Origin: G963662905 sp963662905
Lineage (GTDB): Bacteria; Bacteroidota; Bacteroidia; Bacteroidales; WRLA01
Length of the DNA: 64,000 nt
NCBI GenBank assembly: GCA_963662905.2
Contig: CAXXFD010000003.1
Location: 1,860,001-1,924,000 of the forward strand
Direction of reading: 5' to 3'
The position numbers and the translations under genes were made by a program. Positions 51,436-60,800 of the stretch are shown here, piece after piece. Position 1 is the first letter of the stretch. Each line of letters opens with the position of its first letter. The notes under the pieces are model-generated. The model had not been told where the DNA came from. It saw only the letters and a program-made list of their open reading frames with translations, and did not search any database.

Positions 51436-52578
51436 CTAGCTGTTTTGAGCATGATATAATTTATAGGCTTTGATCTGCCTTTTTTTCAGGAAACCTTTTT
51501 CTTTCAGGAAATCGGCTGCCCTTTTATTGGTGAGTATCGGTTTGTGCAGTTGAAGGAAATCAACTCCGGGCGAATCATTGGCTTCAATTACACGAAGGCC
51601 GTCTTTTGTTGAAACGATATCCCAGCCGATTACGGGACAGTAATGCGCATATTCGGCCAGTTCCAGAATGGATTTATAGATAAAATCCCACTGCTCTACT
51701 TTAACTCCTTTAATCTGCGCCCCGGTGTCGGGATGAACATCTGTCCAGTTGATTTTTCCCCCTGATGTATGTGCTGCCGCAGAGCCAAGAATTCCTGTTT
51801 CAGGATCCAGGGCAGCACTCAGAGCACCCCGCGTAAAATTATCAACAGGAGCACTTTTATTTGTGGCAAAACGGTGAGCCAAAGAAGCAATAAATGCTTC
51901 ACCCTCTTTGGCATCGTAATAAGTTAATATGCGGATGGTGTTGGCTGCTTCGGGATATATGTTTTTTGCATAATCGGACTGCTGCACATATTCTTCCGCA
52001 ATATAATCATCCAACGAATTTATATACTTCCCAAATGCTTCGGATGAAAACTTTTCTTCTTTTGCCCTAACTTGTTCTCCGTCAGCAAAAAATATTGAAA
52101 TGCCCCTTCCGGCATATCCGGCTACGGGTTTAAAAACCAGTGGGCCAACATTCAGGATATACTCAAATAACTTTTGGGCTGTATTCAGTTTTCTGCCATC
52201 ATCAAGGCTTTTAATTTTGCCTTTTTTGATGCTGCAAAAAACAGCGGGCAGAAAATGCTTATATTTATAAAGAAAATCAGAGAAAAGGTCTTTGTCGGCC
52301 AGGATTACGCCATGCCGCTGGTTGATTCTTGGAACGACATTATACCGCTGAAAATCCGTTATATAGAGATCTCTGCTGTATTCCGTGAATTTGTTACTGT
52401 AGAGCGCATGCGATTCGCTTGTAAAACCCTTGAAATTCACGCTCATCCTTTTGAAGGGATTGTATTTTACGGATGTTTTGTTTTCTTTGTAAACAACACC
52501 CCCGCTGTATAAAATAAATGCCGAAAGTTTGCGTGCCCCCCTTTCGATTCCGTAAACCAAATTTCGTAAGTTTCTCAT
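51436..52578 (-). CDS. Sugar-transfer-associated ATP-grasp protein
   Basis: A 380-residue ATP-grasp enzyme. It shows KPVAGYAGRGISIF (ATP-binding glycine-rich loop), EEYVQQSDYAKNIYPEAANTIRILTY, a middle GxGxG-poor region, and the metal-binding acids in IGWDIVSTKDGLRVIEANDSPGVDF. This is the pattern of ATPgrasp_ST proteins, which lie in capsule and exopolysaccharide clusters and likely add an amino acid or another carboxylate to the glycan. It sits between the flippase and a hexapeptide acyltransferase. The exact ligase substrate is unknown. Confidence 0.82.
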   Translation of the reverse strand: MRNLRNLVYGIERGARKLSAFILYSGGVVYKENKTSVKYNPFKRMSVNFKGFTSESHALYSNKFTEYSRDLYITDFQRYNVVPRINQRHGVILADKDLFSDFLYKYKHFLPAVFCSIKKGKIKSLDDGRKLNTAQKLFEYILNVGPLVFKPVAGYAGRGISIFFADGEQVRAKEEKFSSEAFGKYINSLDDYIAEEYVQQSDYAKNIYPEAANTIRILTYYDAKEGEAFIASLAHRFATNKSAPVDNFTRGALSAALDPETGILGSAAAHTSGGKINWTDVHPDTGAQIKGVKVEQWDFIYKSILELAEYAHYCPVIGWDIVSTKDGLRVIEANDSPGVDFLQLHKPILTNKRAADFLKEKGFLKKRQIKAYKLYHAQNS

Positions 52579-52643
52579 TTTATTTTTATTAGGTTAAGGT
52601 TTTTCCTGATATTTTAAAATTATAAAGTTCTGAACAACATCTT

Positions 52644-53264
52644 TTAGTGTGGGATTTCTTTGATAACCCTGGCCGGAACACCTGCGACAACAGTATAGGC
52701 CGGGACATCTTTAACGACCACGGCACCGGCAGCAACCACTGCGCCTTTGCCAATACGGACGCCTTTCATGACCATGGCGCTCATTGCTACCCACACATCA
52801 TCTTCAATAATAATGGGCTTGCTCACACCATCATCCGAAAAATGGTCGTCAATTTTATGAAAATCACTGTCGATTATTTTGGAATAAGGTGCCAAACGTA
52901 CGTTATCACCAATTTCAACATGATTGCTCACCGAAAGGTGCACACCGTTTATTCTGGAATTTTTCCCCACTTTTAAATATGCTCCGCGGTCAACAAAAAG
53001 CACGGCTTTATTAATATTGGACCAAATGCGCACCTCATCGCCCAAATGCGCTTCGCCGAAAATTTTAAGTAAAGGCTTTCCTTTCAGCGTTATATGCCGT
53101 CCGCGGCTTGCACATGCACGCAATTTTATTTTTGCCCGCAGTATATCCGATGCCCCAATAAATACCTGCTTCAAAAATACCATAAGCAGGCTTATCTTGC
53201 CTTTTTCAGGATATTCCTTTTGAAGTTCCTGTCTTCGTGATTTTAATCGTTGCTTCAGTCCCAT
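52644..53264 (-). CDS. Hexapeptide-repeat acyltransferase
   Basis: A 206-residue left-handed beta-helix transferase. The end has the isoleucine-patch hexapeptides and the acetyltransferase signature: PIIIEDDVWVAMSAMVMKGVRIGKGAVVAAGAVVVKDVPAYTVVAGVPARVIKEIP. The catalytic-type His is in SDFHKIDDHF. Likely acetyl-CoA dependent sugar O- or N-acetylation within the glycan cluster. Its last codon and the preceding GT2 start/stop overlap by 1 bp. Confidence 0.88.
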   Translation of the reverse strand: MGLKQRLKSRRQELQKEYPEKGKISLLMVFLKQVFIGASDILRAKIKLRACASRGRHITLKGKPLLKIFGEAHLGDEVRIWSNINKAVLFVDRGAYLKVGKNSRINGVHLSVSNHVEIGDNVRLAPYSKIIDSDFHKIDDHFSDDGVSKPIIIEDDVWVAMSAMVMKGVRIGKGAVVAAGAVVVKDVPAYTVVAGVPARVIKEIPH

Positions 53265-54250
53265 TACTTTAAATATTTTGTGGAAGTATAGCGTGCTGTG
53301 TTTTTAATCAGGGATTCTCCTTTTGCATCGATAAGCTGAGGGCTATCATAAATCCGATGGTGGGTAAGATGCCACATATATCCTTCCCAAAAAGCTTTTA
53401 ACAACTTAAACTCCCTTCGAAAAGCCAGTCGTATGGTGTTTTTCGGGATGGAAAGCAATGTAAAAAATGCCATGCTCATATGCTTGAGAAAGAAACTGCT
53501 GTTGCGCCGCATAAAAAGCAGGCGGCCACGGGTCATATAGTACATTTTGAGTGGCGAATTCTTCCCAACCGTCATTGATTCTTTATGATACACCTTGGAT
53601 GTGCCGACATAATATATTTTATATCCGGCCCTTTTGATCATTTCGCACCAGTCGTGCTCTTCGTAATAGAGAAAAAAGATGTCGGGCATCATACTGACTT
53701 TTTTGACCACTTCCCGGGGGATCATCATTGCCGCACCATGCCCCAGTTGTGTTTCCCTTATATCGTCATAAGTGCCGTCATCCAGTTTTAAATGTCCGAT
53801 TTTTGCTCCTCTTCCTGTTCGGGTATTGATTCCGGTGGAGCCCGCATATTGGATGATTTTTTTGTTTTCACTGTAAAAATAAATCAATTTCAGTGAAGCC
53901 ATTCCTGCATTGGGATGTTCTTTAAAAATTTGAAGAAGCGGCTGCAAAAATCCGGGATCGACCTCGGTATCATTGTTCAGGAACATAAGATAATCGCCCT
54001 TGCTGTTGGCCACGCCGAGGTTGTTGCCCCCGGCAAAGCCCAGGTTTTTTTCTGAAATCACCAGTTTAACTTCGGGATAATCTGTTGGGATACGCTCCGG
54101 AGGGCCATCAGGCGATCCATTATCCACAACAATAACTTCATAATTGGGATAAGTGATATGCCTCAGAGAATCAAGAAACTCATAGGTTACCTGCGGTTGA
54201 TTGTAATTAACGGCAATAATAGATACAAGAGGCTCGGCTTCATTTCTCAT
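53264..54250 (-). CDS. Glycosyltransferase family 2 (rhamnosyltransferase-like)
   Basis: A 328-residue GT-A enzyme, first gene of the cluster as transcribed. Motifs: VSIIAVNYNQPQVTYEFLDSL, VVDNGSPDGP, NLGFAGGNNLGVANSKGDYLMFLNNDTEVDPGFL with the D-x-D equivalent NNDTE. The PDIFFLYYEEHDWCEMIKRAGYKIYYV segment is characteristic of the rhamnosyl/mycolyl-arabinan-type GT2 group. Cytoplasmic. Overlaps the acyltransferase by 1 bp. Confidence 0.9.
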   Translation of the reverse strand: MRNEAEPLVSIIAVNYNQPQVTYEFLDSLRHITYPNYEVIVVDNGSPDGPPERIPTDYPEVKLVISEKNLGFAGGNNLGVANSKGDYLMFLNNDTEVDPGFLQPLLQIFKEHPNAGMASLKLIYFYSENKKIIQYAGSTGINTRTGRGAKIGHLKLDDGTYDDIRETQLGHGAAMMIPREVVKKVSMMPDIFFLYYEEHDWCEMIKRAGYKIYYVGTSKVYHKESMTVGKNSPLKMYYMTRGRLLFMRRNSSFFLKHMSMAFFTLLSIPKNTIRLAFRREFKLLKAFWEGYMWHLTHHRIYDSPQLIDAKGESLIKNTARYTSTKYLK

Positions 54251-54367
54251 AATACGCTTATTTAGTCGGCACGATTATTCGACTAAGATAAGAAATTTAT
54301 GATTTCAACAAAACCTTGCCAGGGAAGAGTGCCTCATTATTTAAGTAAGAAATAATAAAGCAAACAT

Positions 54368-55411
54368 TTATTTCTCTTGAAATAAGTGTATTTTCAGGTT
54401 ATTTATAGCGATCTCAACAAACTTTGGATTAGCAAACAAAGTTTTTTTCCGGTTGCTCCAGGCATTTAATTCTTTAGTAATCCCTTCAATGGAATCATCA
54501 TTTTTTTGATTGATAAGATAATCGATGCTTGAAAGCAGCTCAAGCCCAAATTGCGAATAAAATCCCTTTAAGAAATTCTTTGTTTTATCTGTAATCTCTT
54601 TATAAACAATATTTTGAGCTTGACCCAAGTAATTTTCCACATCTTTTTCAGCTTCAATGATGATACCAAGTTCTTCAAATGGCCTTTTGTCTTTAGAATT
54701 ATAGCCTGTTATATAACTCCCATTTAAGTAGTATAATACATGTTTTACCTTACCGGAATATGGGCCATAGAAATAAGGTTTAAACTCAAGTTTAAAAGTA
54801 TTTTGAGCCCCAAATCTTTGTAAAAAATAAGCAATTTTTTCAGCCGCGAATTCAGAAGCAAATTCTCCATTCCGCACCAAATCGAAGAGTACTGACAAAA
54901 GCATAGCTCTGGCAGGTGTAAGTTTGACGCGTTCTTTCTTTAAGCTCTCTTTAATTGAATTTGTCGGCTCATATATTTGAATATCACAATCTATATCCGA
55001 TAAGTATTGTTCAATAAGTTGTTTGACTTTGATCCATTCAAGCCCTCCATTGCCAGCTCCTAAAGGAGGAATTGCTATAGATTTAATATTGTTTTTGTTG
55101 ATTGCAGCTGCCAGTTCCATCAGTCCATCTTCAATGTATTTATACTCAGATGGCAGGCGCCAATCAGTTTTTGTAGGAAAATTAATTATGATCTTTCGTC
55201 CGTTCAGTAATGTTTCTTCCTGTGTTATTAAAAGCTGACCAACTTTTAATTCATTGTTTTTACAGGCTTTCTGATAAACTTTAAAATTATTTGGGAAAGC
55301 GTTTTTAAATTGGAGGGCAATGCCTTTGCCCATAACCCCAACTGTATTTACAGTATTCACAATAGCTTCGGCCTCGCTTTCAAACAAATTTCCAGTTTTA
55401 TAAATTATCAT
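54368..55411 (-). CDS. darG: DarG-type antitoxin: macro-domain DNA ADP-ribosyl glycohydrolase
   Basis: A 347-residue antitoxin, intact. The N-terminal macro domain (about 1-155) has AIVNTVNTVGVMGKGIALQFK and IPPLGAGNGGLEW, the ADP-ribose binding loops of the DarG/TARG1-like group, which removes ADP-ribose from DNA. The C-terminal ~190 residues are the second DarG domain (LTPARAMLLSVLFDLVR, FKPYFYGPYSGKVKHVLYYLNGSYITGY), which in characterised systems binds and blocks DarT. It starts 3 bp after the original darT end, so the pair was one operon. Confidence 0.9.
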   Translation of the reverse strand: MIIYKTGNLFESEAEAIVNTVNTVGVMGKGIALQFKNAFPNNFKVYQKACKNNELKVGQLLITQEETLLNGRKIIINFPTKTDWRLPSEYKYIEDGLMELAAAINKNNIKSIAIPPLGAGNGGLEWIKVKQLIEQYLSDIDCDIQIYEPTNSIKESLKKERVKLTPARAMLLSVLFDLVRNGEFASEFAAEKIAYFLQRFGAQNTFKLEFKPYFYGPYSGKVKHVLYYLNGSYITGYNSKDKRPFEELGIIIEAEKDVENYLGQAQNIVYKEITDKTKNFLKGFYSQFGLELLSSIDYLINQKNDDSIEGITKELNAWSNRKKTLFANPKFVEIAINNLKIHLFQEK

Positions 55412-55414
55412 AGC

Positions 55415-56037
55415 TTAAAAATAATAATTAGGTCTGGTGACAACCTTATCTGCTGCTACACCCATGTTAATTAATCTATCCTGTGCGCTTTTGTTCGCCA
55501 CAATATATCCCAAAACAGCTTCTACGGGAATATCTCCTTTAACTAAAATTCAGCTTCTTTTCTTCATTTAAGATCCAGATCATTTTCATTATTCCAATAT
55601 TTTTCTTTAACCGCCTTCCAATCAATAACATTGCCAATCCGGGCAATATCATCAATAGTATATTGGGATGAAAAACGGTCTAAGGCATGTCCATCGGTAA
55701 AAAAGAATTCAAGTTTAAGTTTTAATATCTGTTGAACCGAGCTTACACAATAAACTATTTTATCTGCCTCAATTGGATGTACCATATTGAAACCTTTTTG
55801 GACTACAAATAACATTGGAGTTCTCGTCCCGAAATAAAATGGGATATAGTCTCCTAAATTCTTTCCATTCTCAAGGGTGAAATCTTTTCTGGATTGAATT
55901 ACAGAAAAATCACCAATAGGTTTATAATCAGGATTGGCTTTTAGAGAATTGGAATGGGTAATTCCATGAAGTATAATATGAGGCAAATTATCTACATGCG
56001 TCATTCGAAATAAGTAAATTTTATCCAAACCAGGCAT
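55415..56037 (-). pseudogene. darT: DarT-type DNA ADP-ribosyltransferase toxin, disrupted near the C-terminus
   Basis: Reading from ATG 56037, the first 157 residues are good DarT (RMTHVDNLPHIILHGITHSNS, GDYIPFYFGTRTPMLF, FFTDGHALDRFSSQY). A TGA at 55566-55564 then stops the frame. Past it the frame goes on with R-K-E-A-E-F, but needs one extra T in a run of four at about 55545-55548. It then continues with VKGDIPVEAVLGYIVANK to RPNYYF and a stop at 55415, 3 bp before darG. With the lost base the total is 208 codons, a normal DarT length. Two lesions, one nonsense and one frameshift, make the toxin probably inactive; the lost segment is where the family's catalytic Glu is expected. Confidence 0.85.
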
Positions 56038-56074
56038 AGAACAAAAATAACACTAATTAAGTTGCCAAAGTATA

Positions 56075-56080
56075 ATATTT
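56075..56080 (+). repeat. Left flanking hexamer (target-site duplication) of the IS
   Basis: ATATTT directly left of the element; the same ATATTT is at 57807-57812 directly right of it. Target-site duplication created by insertion. Confidence 0.65.
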
Positions 56081-56111
56081 CCTTAAATCCGCAAACAGTT
56101 ATTAACAGAAA

Positions 56112-56155
56112 CCGTTAAAACATTGTGTAAAAGTATTTTACACAATGTTTAACGG
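56112..56155 (+). repeat. Long inverted repeat inside the IS, upstream of the transposase
   Basis: Arms of 20-21 bases starting CCGTTAAAACATTGTG at 56112 and ending in CACAATGTTTAACGG at 56155, with one bulged base and a three-base loop (GTA). It lies between the left end and the transposase start. Such hairpins in IS elements can stop incoming transcription or limit transposase translation. Confidence 0.7.
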
Positions 56156-56177
56156 CTGAAAAATTTCATCTATTTTA

Positions 56178-57497
56178 ATGGTATCAATTCAACAAAATAG
56201 AATGAAAAATTTTTCAGGCATGAAAATACAAAAAACTTTATCAAACGTAAGTCCTTTTGCAGGCATTTCTTTTGTCAACCAAAGCTTTAATAAATGCGGC
56301 CTGTCACAACTCATTGATAATGAGCTTGGCCAGAGGGTAAAGACTACCGGATATTCTTATAGCCAAATAATCAGGAACCTGTCGAATATATTTTTTAGTG
56401 GCGGCAGCTGCGCCGAGGACATCCATACTCATTTGGGCAAGCACCTAAAATCCTTGCCCGGCAATAATGTCCCCAGCGCTGATACCCTTTTGCGCGGCAT
56501 CAAAGAACTGGCAACCCAAAATACAACCTATACCTCCAAGCAGGCCAAAGACTATGAGTTCAATATCAACAAGAGGCTCAACAGCTTAAACATCAAGTCT
56601 TTACTTTTGAACAACCAGTTGCATAAAGGCGCCTGCTATGATTTTGATTATGACAACCAAGTGATTGCCACCGAAAAGTACGATGCAAAAAATACCTATA
56701 AGCATACAAAGGGTTACTTTCCGGGAGTCGCCTCCATTGGGGACAAGATTGTTTATATCGAAAACCGGGCCGGCAATGCCAACGTAAAATTTGAACAGGC
56801 GGCAACTCTTGACCGTGCATATAAGCTACTGAATGAAAATGACATACAGATCCACCGCTCCCGGATGGATGCAGGGAGTTACTCCAAAGATATTATAGAA
56901 GTTGTTGCGGCCAACAGTGAACTGTTTTATATCAGGGCCAATAAGTCCGCTGAACTTTTGCGGCAAATATCTGAAATTGAAAGATGGAAAACCGTAGAAA
57001 TCAATTACAAAGCGTATGAGGTGGCATCAATGCCCTTCACTCAATTTCTCGAACAAAAAAATTACCGCCTGGTCATTATGCGGGAAAAAAGCAAAAACAG
57101 CCAGATAGACCTGTTCACCGGGGACAACTTCATTTACCGCTCAATTTTAACCAATGACTGGAAGGCTGGCGAAAAAGAGGTGATACAATTTTACAACCAA
57201 CGGGGGAGCAGCGAAAAACTCTTTGATGTGATGAACAATGATTTTGGCTGGAAGCGCCTTCCATGTTCGTTCATGAACGAAAACACCGCCTTTTTGATCA
57301 TCATGGCCATGATAAAGAACTTTTACAACTACTTTGTCGGGCTGGTGTCAAGAGTATTTGGTGGCATTAAGCCGACAACCCGACTTAAAGGGTTTATTTT
57401 CAGGTTTATATCTGTTTCTGGAAAATGGATATACTCTGGGCGGCAATGGTTTTTGAAATTATATACTGACAGACCTTATGAGCAACTGTTGGTCTAA
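56178..57497 (+). CDS. IS1380-family transposase
   Basis: A 439-residue DDE transposase. The N-terminal region (SPFAGISFVNQSFNKCGLSQLIDNELG, GYSYSQIIRNLSNIFFSGGSCAEDIHTHL, PSADTLLRGIKEL) is typical of IS1380 elements. Catalytic Asp candidates are in YDFDYDNQ and SRMDAGSYS, and the Glu in YNQRGSSEKLFDVMNNDFGW. The frame is intact from ATG 56178; ATG 56202 (MKNFSGMKI) is an alternative. The intact gene and perfect repeats suggest a recent or still active insertion. Confidence 0.9.
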   Translation: MVSIQQNRMKNFSGMKIQKTLSNVSPFAGISFVNQSFNKCGLSQLIDNELGQRVKTTGYSYSQIIRNLSNIFFSGGSCAEDIHTHLGKHLKSLPGNNVPSADTLLRGIKELATQNTTYTSKQAKDYEFNINKRLNSLNIKSLLLNNQLHKGACYDFDYDNQVIATEKYDAKNTYKHTKGYFPGVASIGDKIVYIENRAGNANVKFEQAATLDRAYKLLNENDIQIHRSRMDAGSYSKDIIEVVAANSELFYIRANKSAELLRQISEIERWKTVEINYKAYEVASMPFTQFLEQKNYRLVIMREKSKNSQIDLFTGDNFIYRSILTNDWKAGEKEVIQFYNQRGSSEKLFDVMNNDFGWKRLPCSFMNENTAFLIIMAMIKNFYNYFVGLVSRVFGGIKPTTRLKGFIFRFISVSGKWIYSGRQWFLKLYTDRPYEQLLV

Positions 57498-57813
57498 ATA
57501 CCCCTGGCTTTAACGGCTTTTTTCCAGAGCTACAGGGAGGGGTGTGCCTGAAAATTCAGAGTAAATATTTAGTAATCAATTCATTATGTGTGTCTTACGG
57601 AACGTAATGTGTTTTTGGCATTGATTGGGATTTTTACGCCATCAAAAAAAAGCAAGCCAAATTCAAAAGGCTATAAACAATTGCCCCTGTTGCAGTAAAA
57701 TGTATGCCCAATGGAATAAAAAGTATCAATTTATTGCCCCTACTTGAGAAATTTCTGTGCCAAAAACATTTTTTAGCTCAATAAATTATTTCTTGCGGAT
57801 TTAAGGATATTTC

Positions 57814-57845
57814 AAAAAAAGGCAGACCGAAATGGCCTGCCTTTT
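57814..57845 (-). terminator. Intrinsic terminator of the second tricorn-like gene
   Basis: Stem AAAGGCAGaCC (57818-57828) with GGcCTGCCTTT (57834-57844), followed on the minus strand by a T run. It lies 19 bp past the gene's stop and only 8 bp from the IS right end. Confidence 0.75.
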
Positions 57846-57864
57846 AGGTTGGGGTTAGGAATTG

Positions 57865-60800
57865 TTATTTGGTTTTATCGGGATATTCAGGGAGTTCAGG
57901 ATATTGCTCAGGATATGACTTCAACTCTTCCAAAATTACTTCAATGGCTTTATTGAGCTGCTGGTCTTCCCCGGCAAATTCTTTGGCAGGATCGTTGTCC
58001 ACAAAAATATCAGGATCAACACCATAGCCTTCAATGATCCATTTTTTTCCTTCTACATCAAAGGGGCCGAATTCGGGCTTGCGCAACTCGCCTCCATCAA
58101 CAAAAGGAAGTGAACCGCGGATTCCCACAACACCACCCCAGCTGCGTCGGCCAATAATTTTACCAAGATTGTATTTGCGGAACTGGTATGGAAAAAGGTC
58201 TCCGTCTGAAGCAGAATACTGGTTTACAAGCAATACTTTGGGGCCAACCATCATGCCGCGCGGCTTGGTGTCGGTTGTGGCATTGCGTCCGTGCCCGTAC
58301 ATGGCCAGCTCACGCCTCAGCCGTTCGATAATCATCGGGCTAACGTTTCCTCCGCCATTTCCACGGTCATCAATAATAAGCGCTTTTTTGTTGAGTTGCG
58401 GATAGTAATGCTTCACAAATTCATTTAATCCTTCAGGCCCCATATCGGGAATGTGAATGTATCCAACTTTACCGTCTGTGGCTTCATTTACTTTGCGGAT
58501 GTTGTCCTGAACCCAGTTGTAGTAGTAGAGTTGGGATTCATCTGCAATAGGCTCAATAATTTCCTCGAAACTGTCTTTTCCATTGGCCTCATGACTGAAA
58601 GTAAAAACAACGGGTTTTCCGGCCTGGCCAATCAGTTCACTGTAAATGTCTTCCACATCTTTCAGGTCTTTGCCATTGATGGAAGTGATGTAGTCCCCTT
58701 CAGAAACATCAACACCAACCTCAGTGAGCGGTGAACGCGAATTACTGATCCAGTTTTCTCCTTTCAGGATTTTTTCAATTTTGAAATAACCATCTTTGTC
58801 TTTCACTATTTCAGCGCCGAGCAATCCGGTTTTAATACGATCGGGACTGTTTTTGTCGCCGCCATTTACATAAGCATGCCCTACATTAAGCTCACCGATC
58901 ATCTCGCCAATAACATAGTTCAGGTCGTTGCGCTCCTGCACGTAGGGGATTAAAACATTATACTTTTCATAAACAGCATTCCAGTCATTTCCATGCATGC
59001 CCGGATCGTAGAAGAAATCACGCATCTGGCGCCAGGATTCGGTATAAATCTGTTGCCATTCGTCTTTTGGATTGACTTTTACTTCCATATTCGATAAATT
59101 CAGCCAGTCCTCTACCTGAGCTTTTCCTTTGGGAAGGTTAATAATACCATATTTATTCCCCTTCATGACCATCATCTTTTTATTGTCGGGCGTGATCATA
59201 TATCCACGGAAAGCTCCGATTTCAGTCTCCTTTTCGGATTTGAGGTTATAGACCATCAGGTTTGTTTGGCCACTTCCGCGCGAAAACTCATTGTAATAAA
59301 CATCATCTCCAACAGCATTCACATTATAATAGATGCCTGCCCTGAGCGGCAATTCAAGAACACGGTCGATAATTCCATCAAAATCAATCTGAAGCCCTTT
59401 GTCTTCAGCTTTTTCTTCTTTTTTATCTTCCTTTTTATCGGCCTCTTTTGCTTCTTCCTTTTCGTCTTTTACGGCTACTTCATCATTTTTAGGAGCAAAT
59501 GGAGATTCTGTCTCTTTCTGCAGGGTGATGAAATAAATGCTCAGCATATCCTGATAAGCATGGTTCCATTCTGTCCAGCTGTATATCGGGTTGAAATCAC
59601 GGCTGGAAGTAAAAAAGAGGTATTTGCCATCGCTGCTGAATGATGGATCGCTGGCATCATACCAATTGTCGGTTACAAAACGGGATTCTTTGCTTTCAAG
59701 ATTATAAATCTTGATGCGGCTTACCGAATTATATTGCGGCCATGTAAAAGCAATCCATTTTGAATCGTGCGACCAATTGAAATCGCGGAGCTCACCATCG
59801 GAGGTTTGTGCTACTTCGGTTGTTTTTTTGGAGTCGATATCCACATACCGCAGACGGCGCATATTGTCGCTCCAAAGGATTTTTTTGCTGTCGGGCGACC
59901 AATCAAGGTCATATTTATATGTGTCTTTGTCTTTTGTAAGCTGAATTGGCGCTCCTTTTCCGTCTTGTTGGATGATGTAGATTTCATCTTCGCCTGTAGC
60001 ATCGGAAACAAAAGCAATCCATTTGCCATCGGGCGACCAGCCCACATTGCGGTCATGCGCTTTGGGGTTGTGGGTAAGGTTGCGGGTAATCCCTTCTTTG
60101 GCAGGGACCGTAAAAACCTCTCCGCGCGCGCCAAAGGCAACCCGGTTTCCGGATGGGGAAATACTATAGGAATTGATGTCTTTGGAGGCATCAACAATTT
60201 TTTCGCGGCTGCTGAGCAAATCGTTGACGATGCGAACTTCAATTTTGTTGATTTGCTCTGTGGCCAGATCGAAAGTGTAGAGGTAGCCTCCTTTTTCGAA
60301 GATTATTTCTTTATCGCCAAGGTTCGGGAATTTGATGTCGTAATCTTCAAAATTGGTGAGTTTACGTGTTTCTTTTGAGTTGATGTCGTAAACGAAGAGG
60401 TTCATGATGCGGTCGCGGTCGGAAATAAAATAGATTTTATCGCCATGCCACATGGGGAAAATATCCTGAGCATCATTGTTCGTAATATTTTCTGATTGTT
60501 TGGTTTTGTAGTCAAAAATCCAAACATCGGGAGCCATTCCTCCTTTGTAATATTTCCATGTACGGAAGGTTCTGAAGATGCGGTTGTAGGCCATTTTTTG
60601 CAGGTCGGGAGAAAAGCTGCACCATCCGCCTTCGGGCACGGGAAGCTGTTCGCTCATACCACCATTTTTATCGATTTCGAAAAGTTGCCCTACAAAACTG
60701 TTAAAGCTTTTCTTACGGGAACGGAAAACGATTTTGTCATCGCCTCTCCAGGCCATCACAATATTGTTAGGGCCCATTCGGTCGCTCACGTCATCACGGC

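Larger units (their letters stand above)
56081..57806 (+). mobile_element. Complete IS1380-family insertion sequence
   Basis: A 1726-bp element with 14-bp perfect terminal inverted repeats: CCTTAAATCCGCAA at 56081-56094 and its reverse complement at 57793-57806. The flanking hexamer ATATTT is duplicated at both ends. It carries one full transposase gene and a long hairpin before it. It is inserted 43 bp upstream of the darT start. The right end lies just before the terminator of the convergent tricorn-like gene. The 295 bp between the transposase stop and the right repeat (57498-57792) show no gene. Confidence 0.85.

Noticed and set aside
55564..55566. TGA in darT read as selenocysteine
   Set aside because: An arginine is expected at this point, no SECIS-like hairpin is visible nearby, and a second, independent frameshift follows a few codons later.
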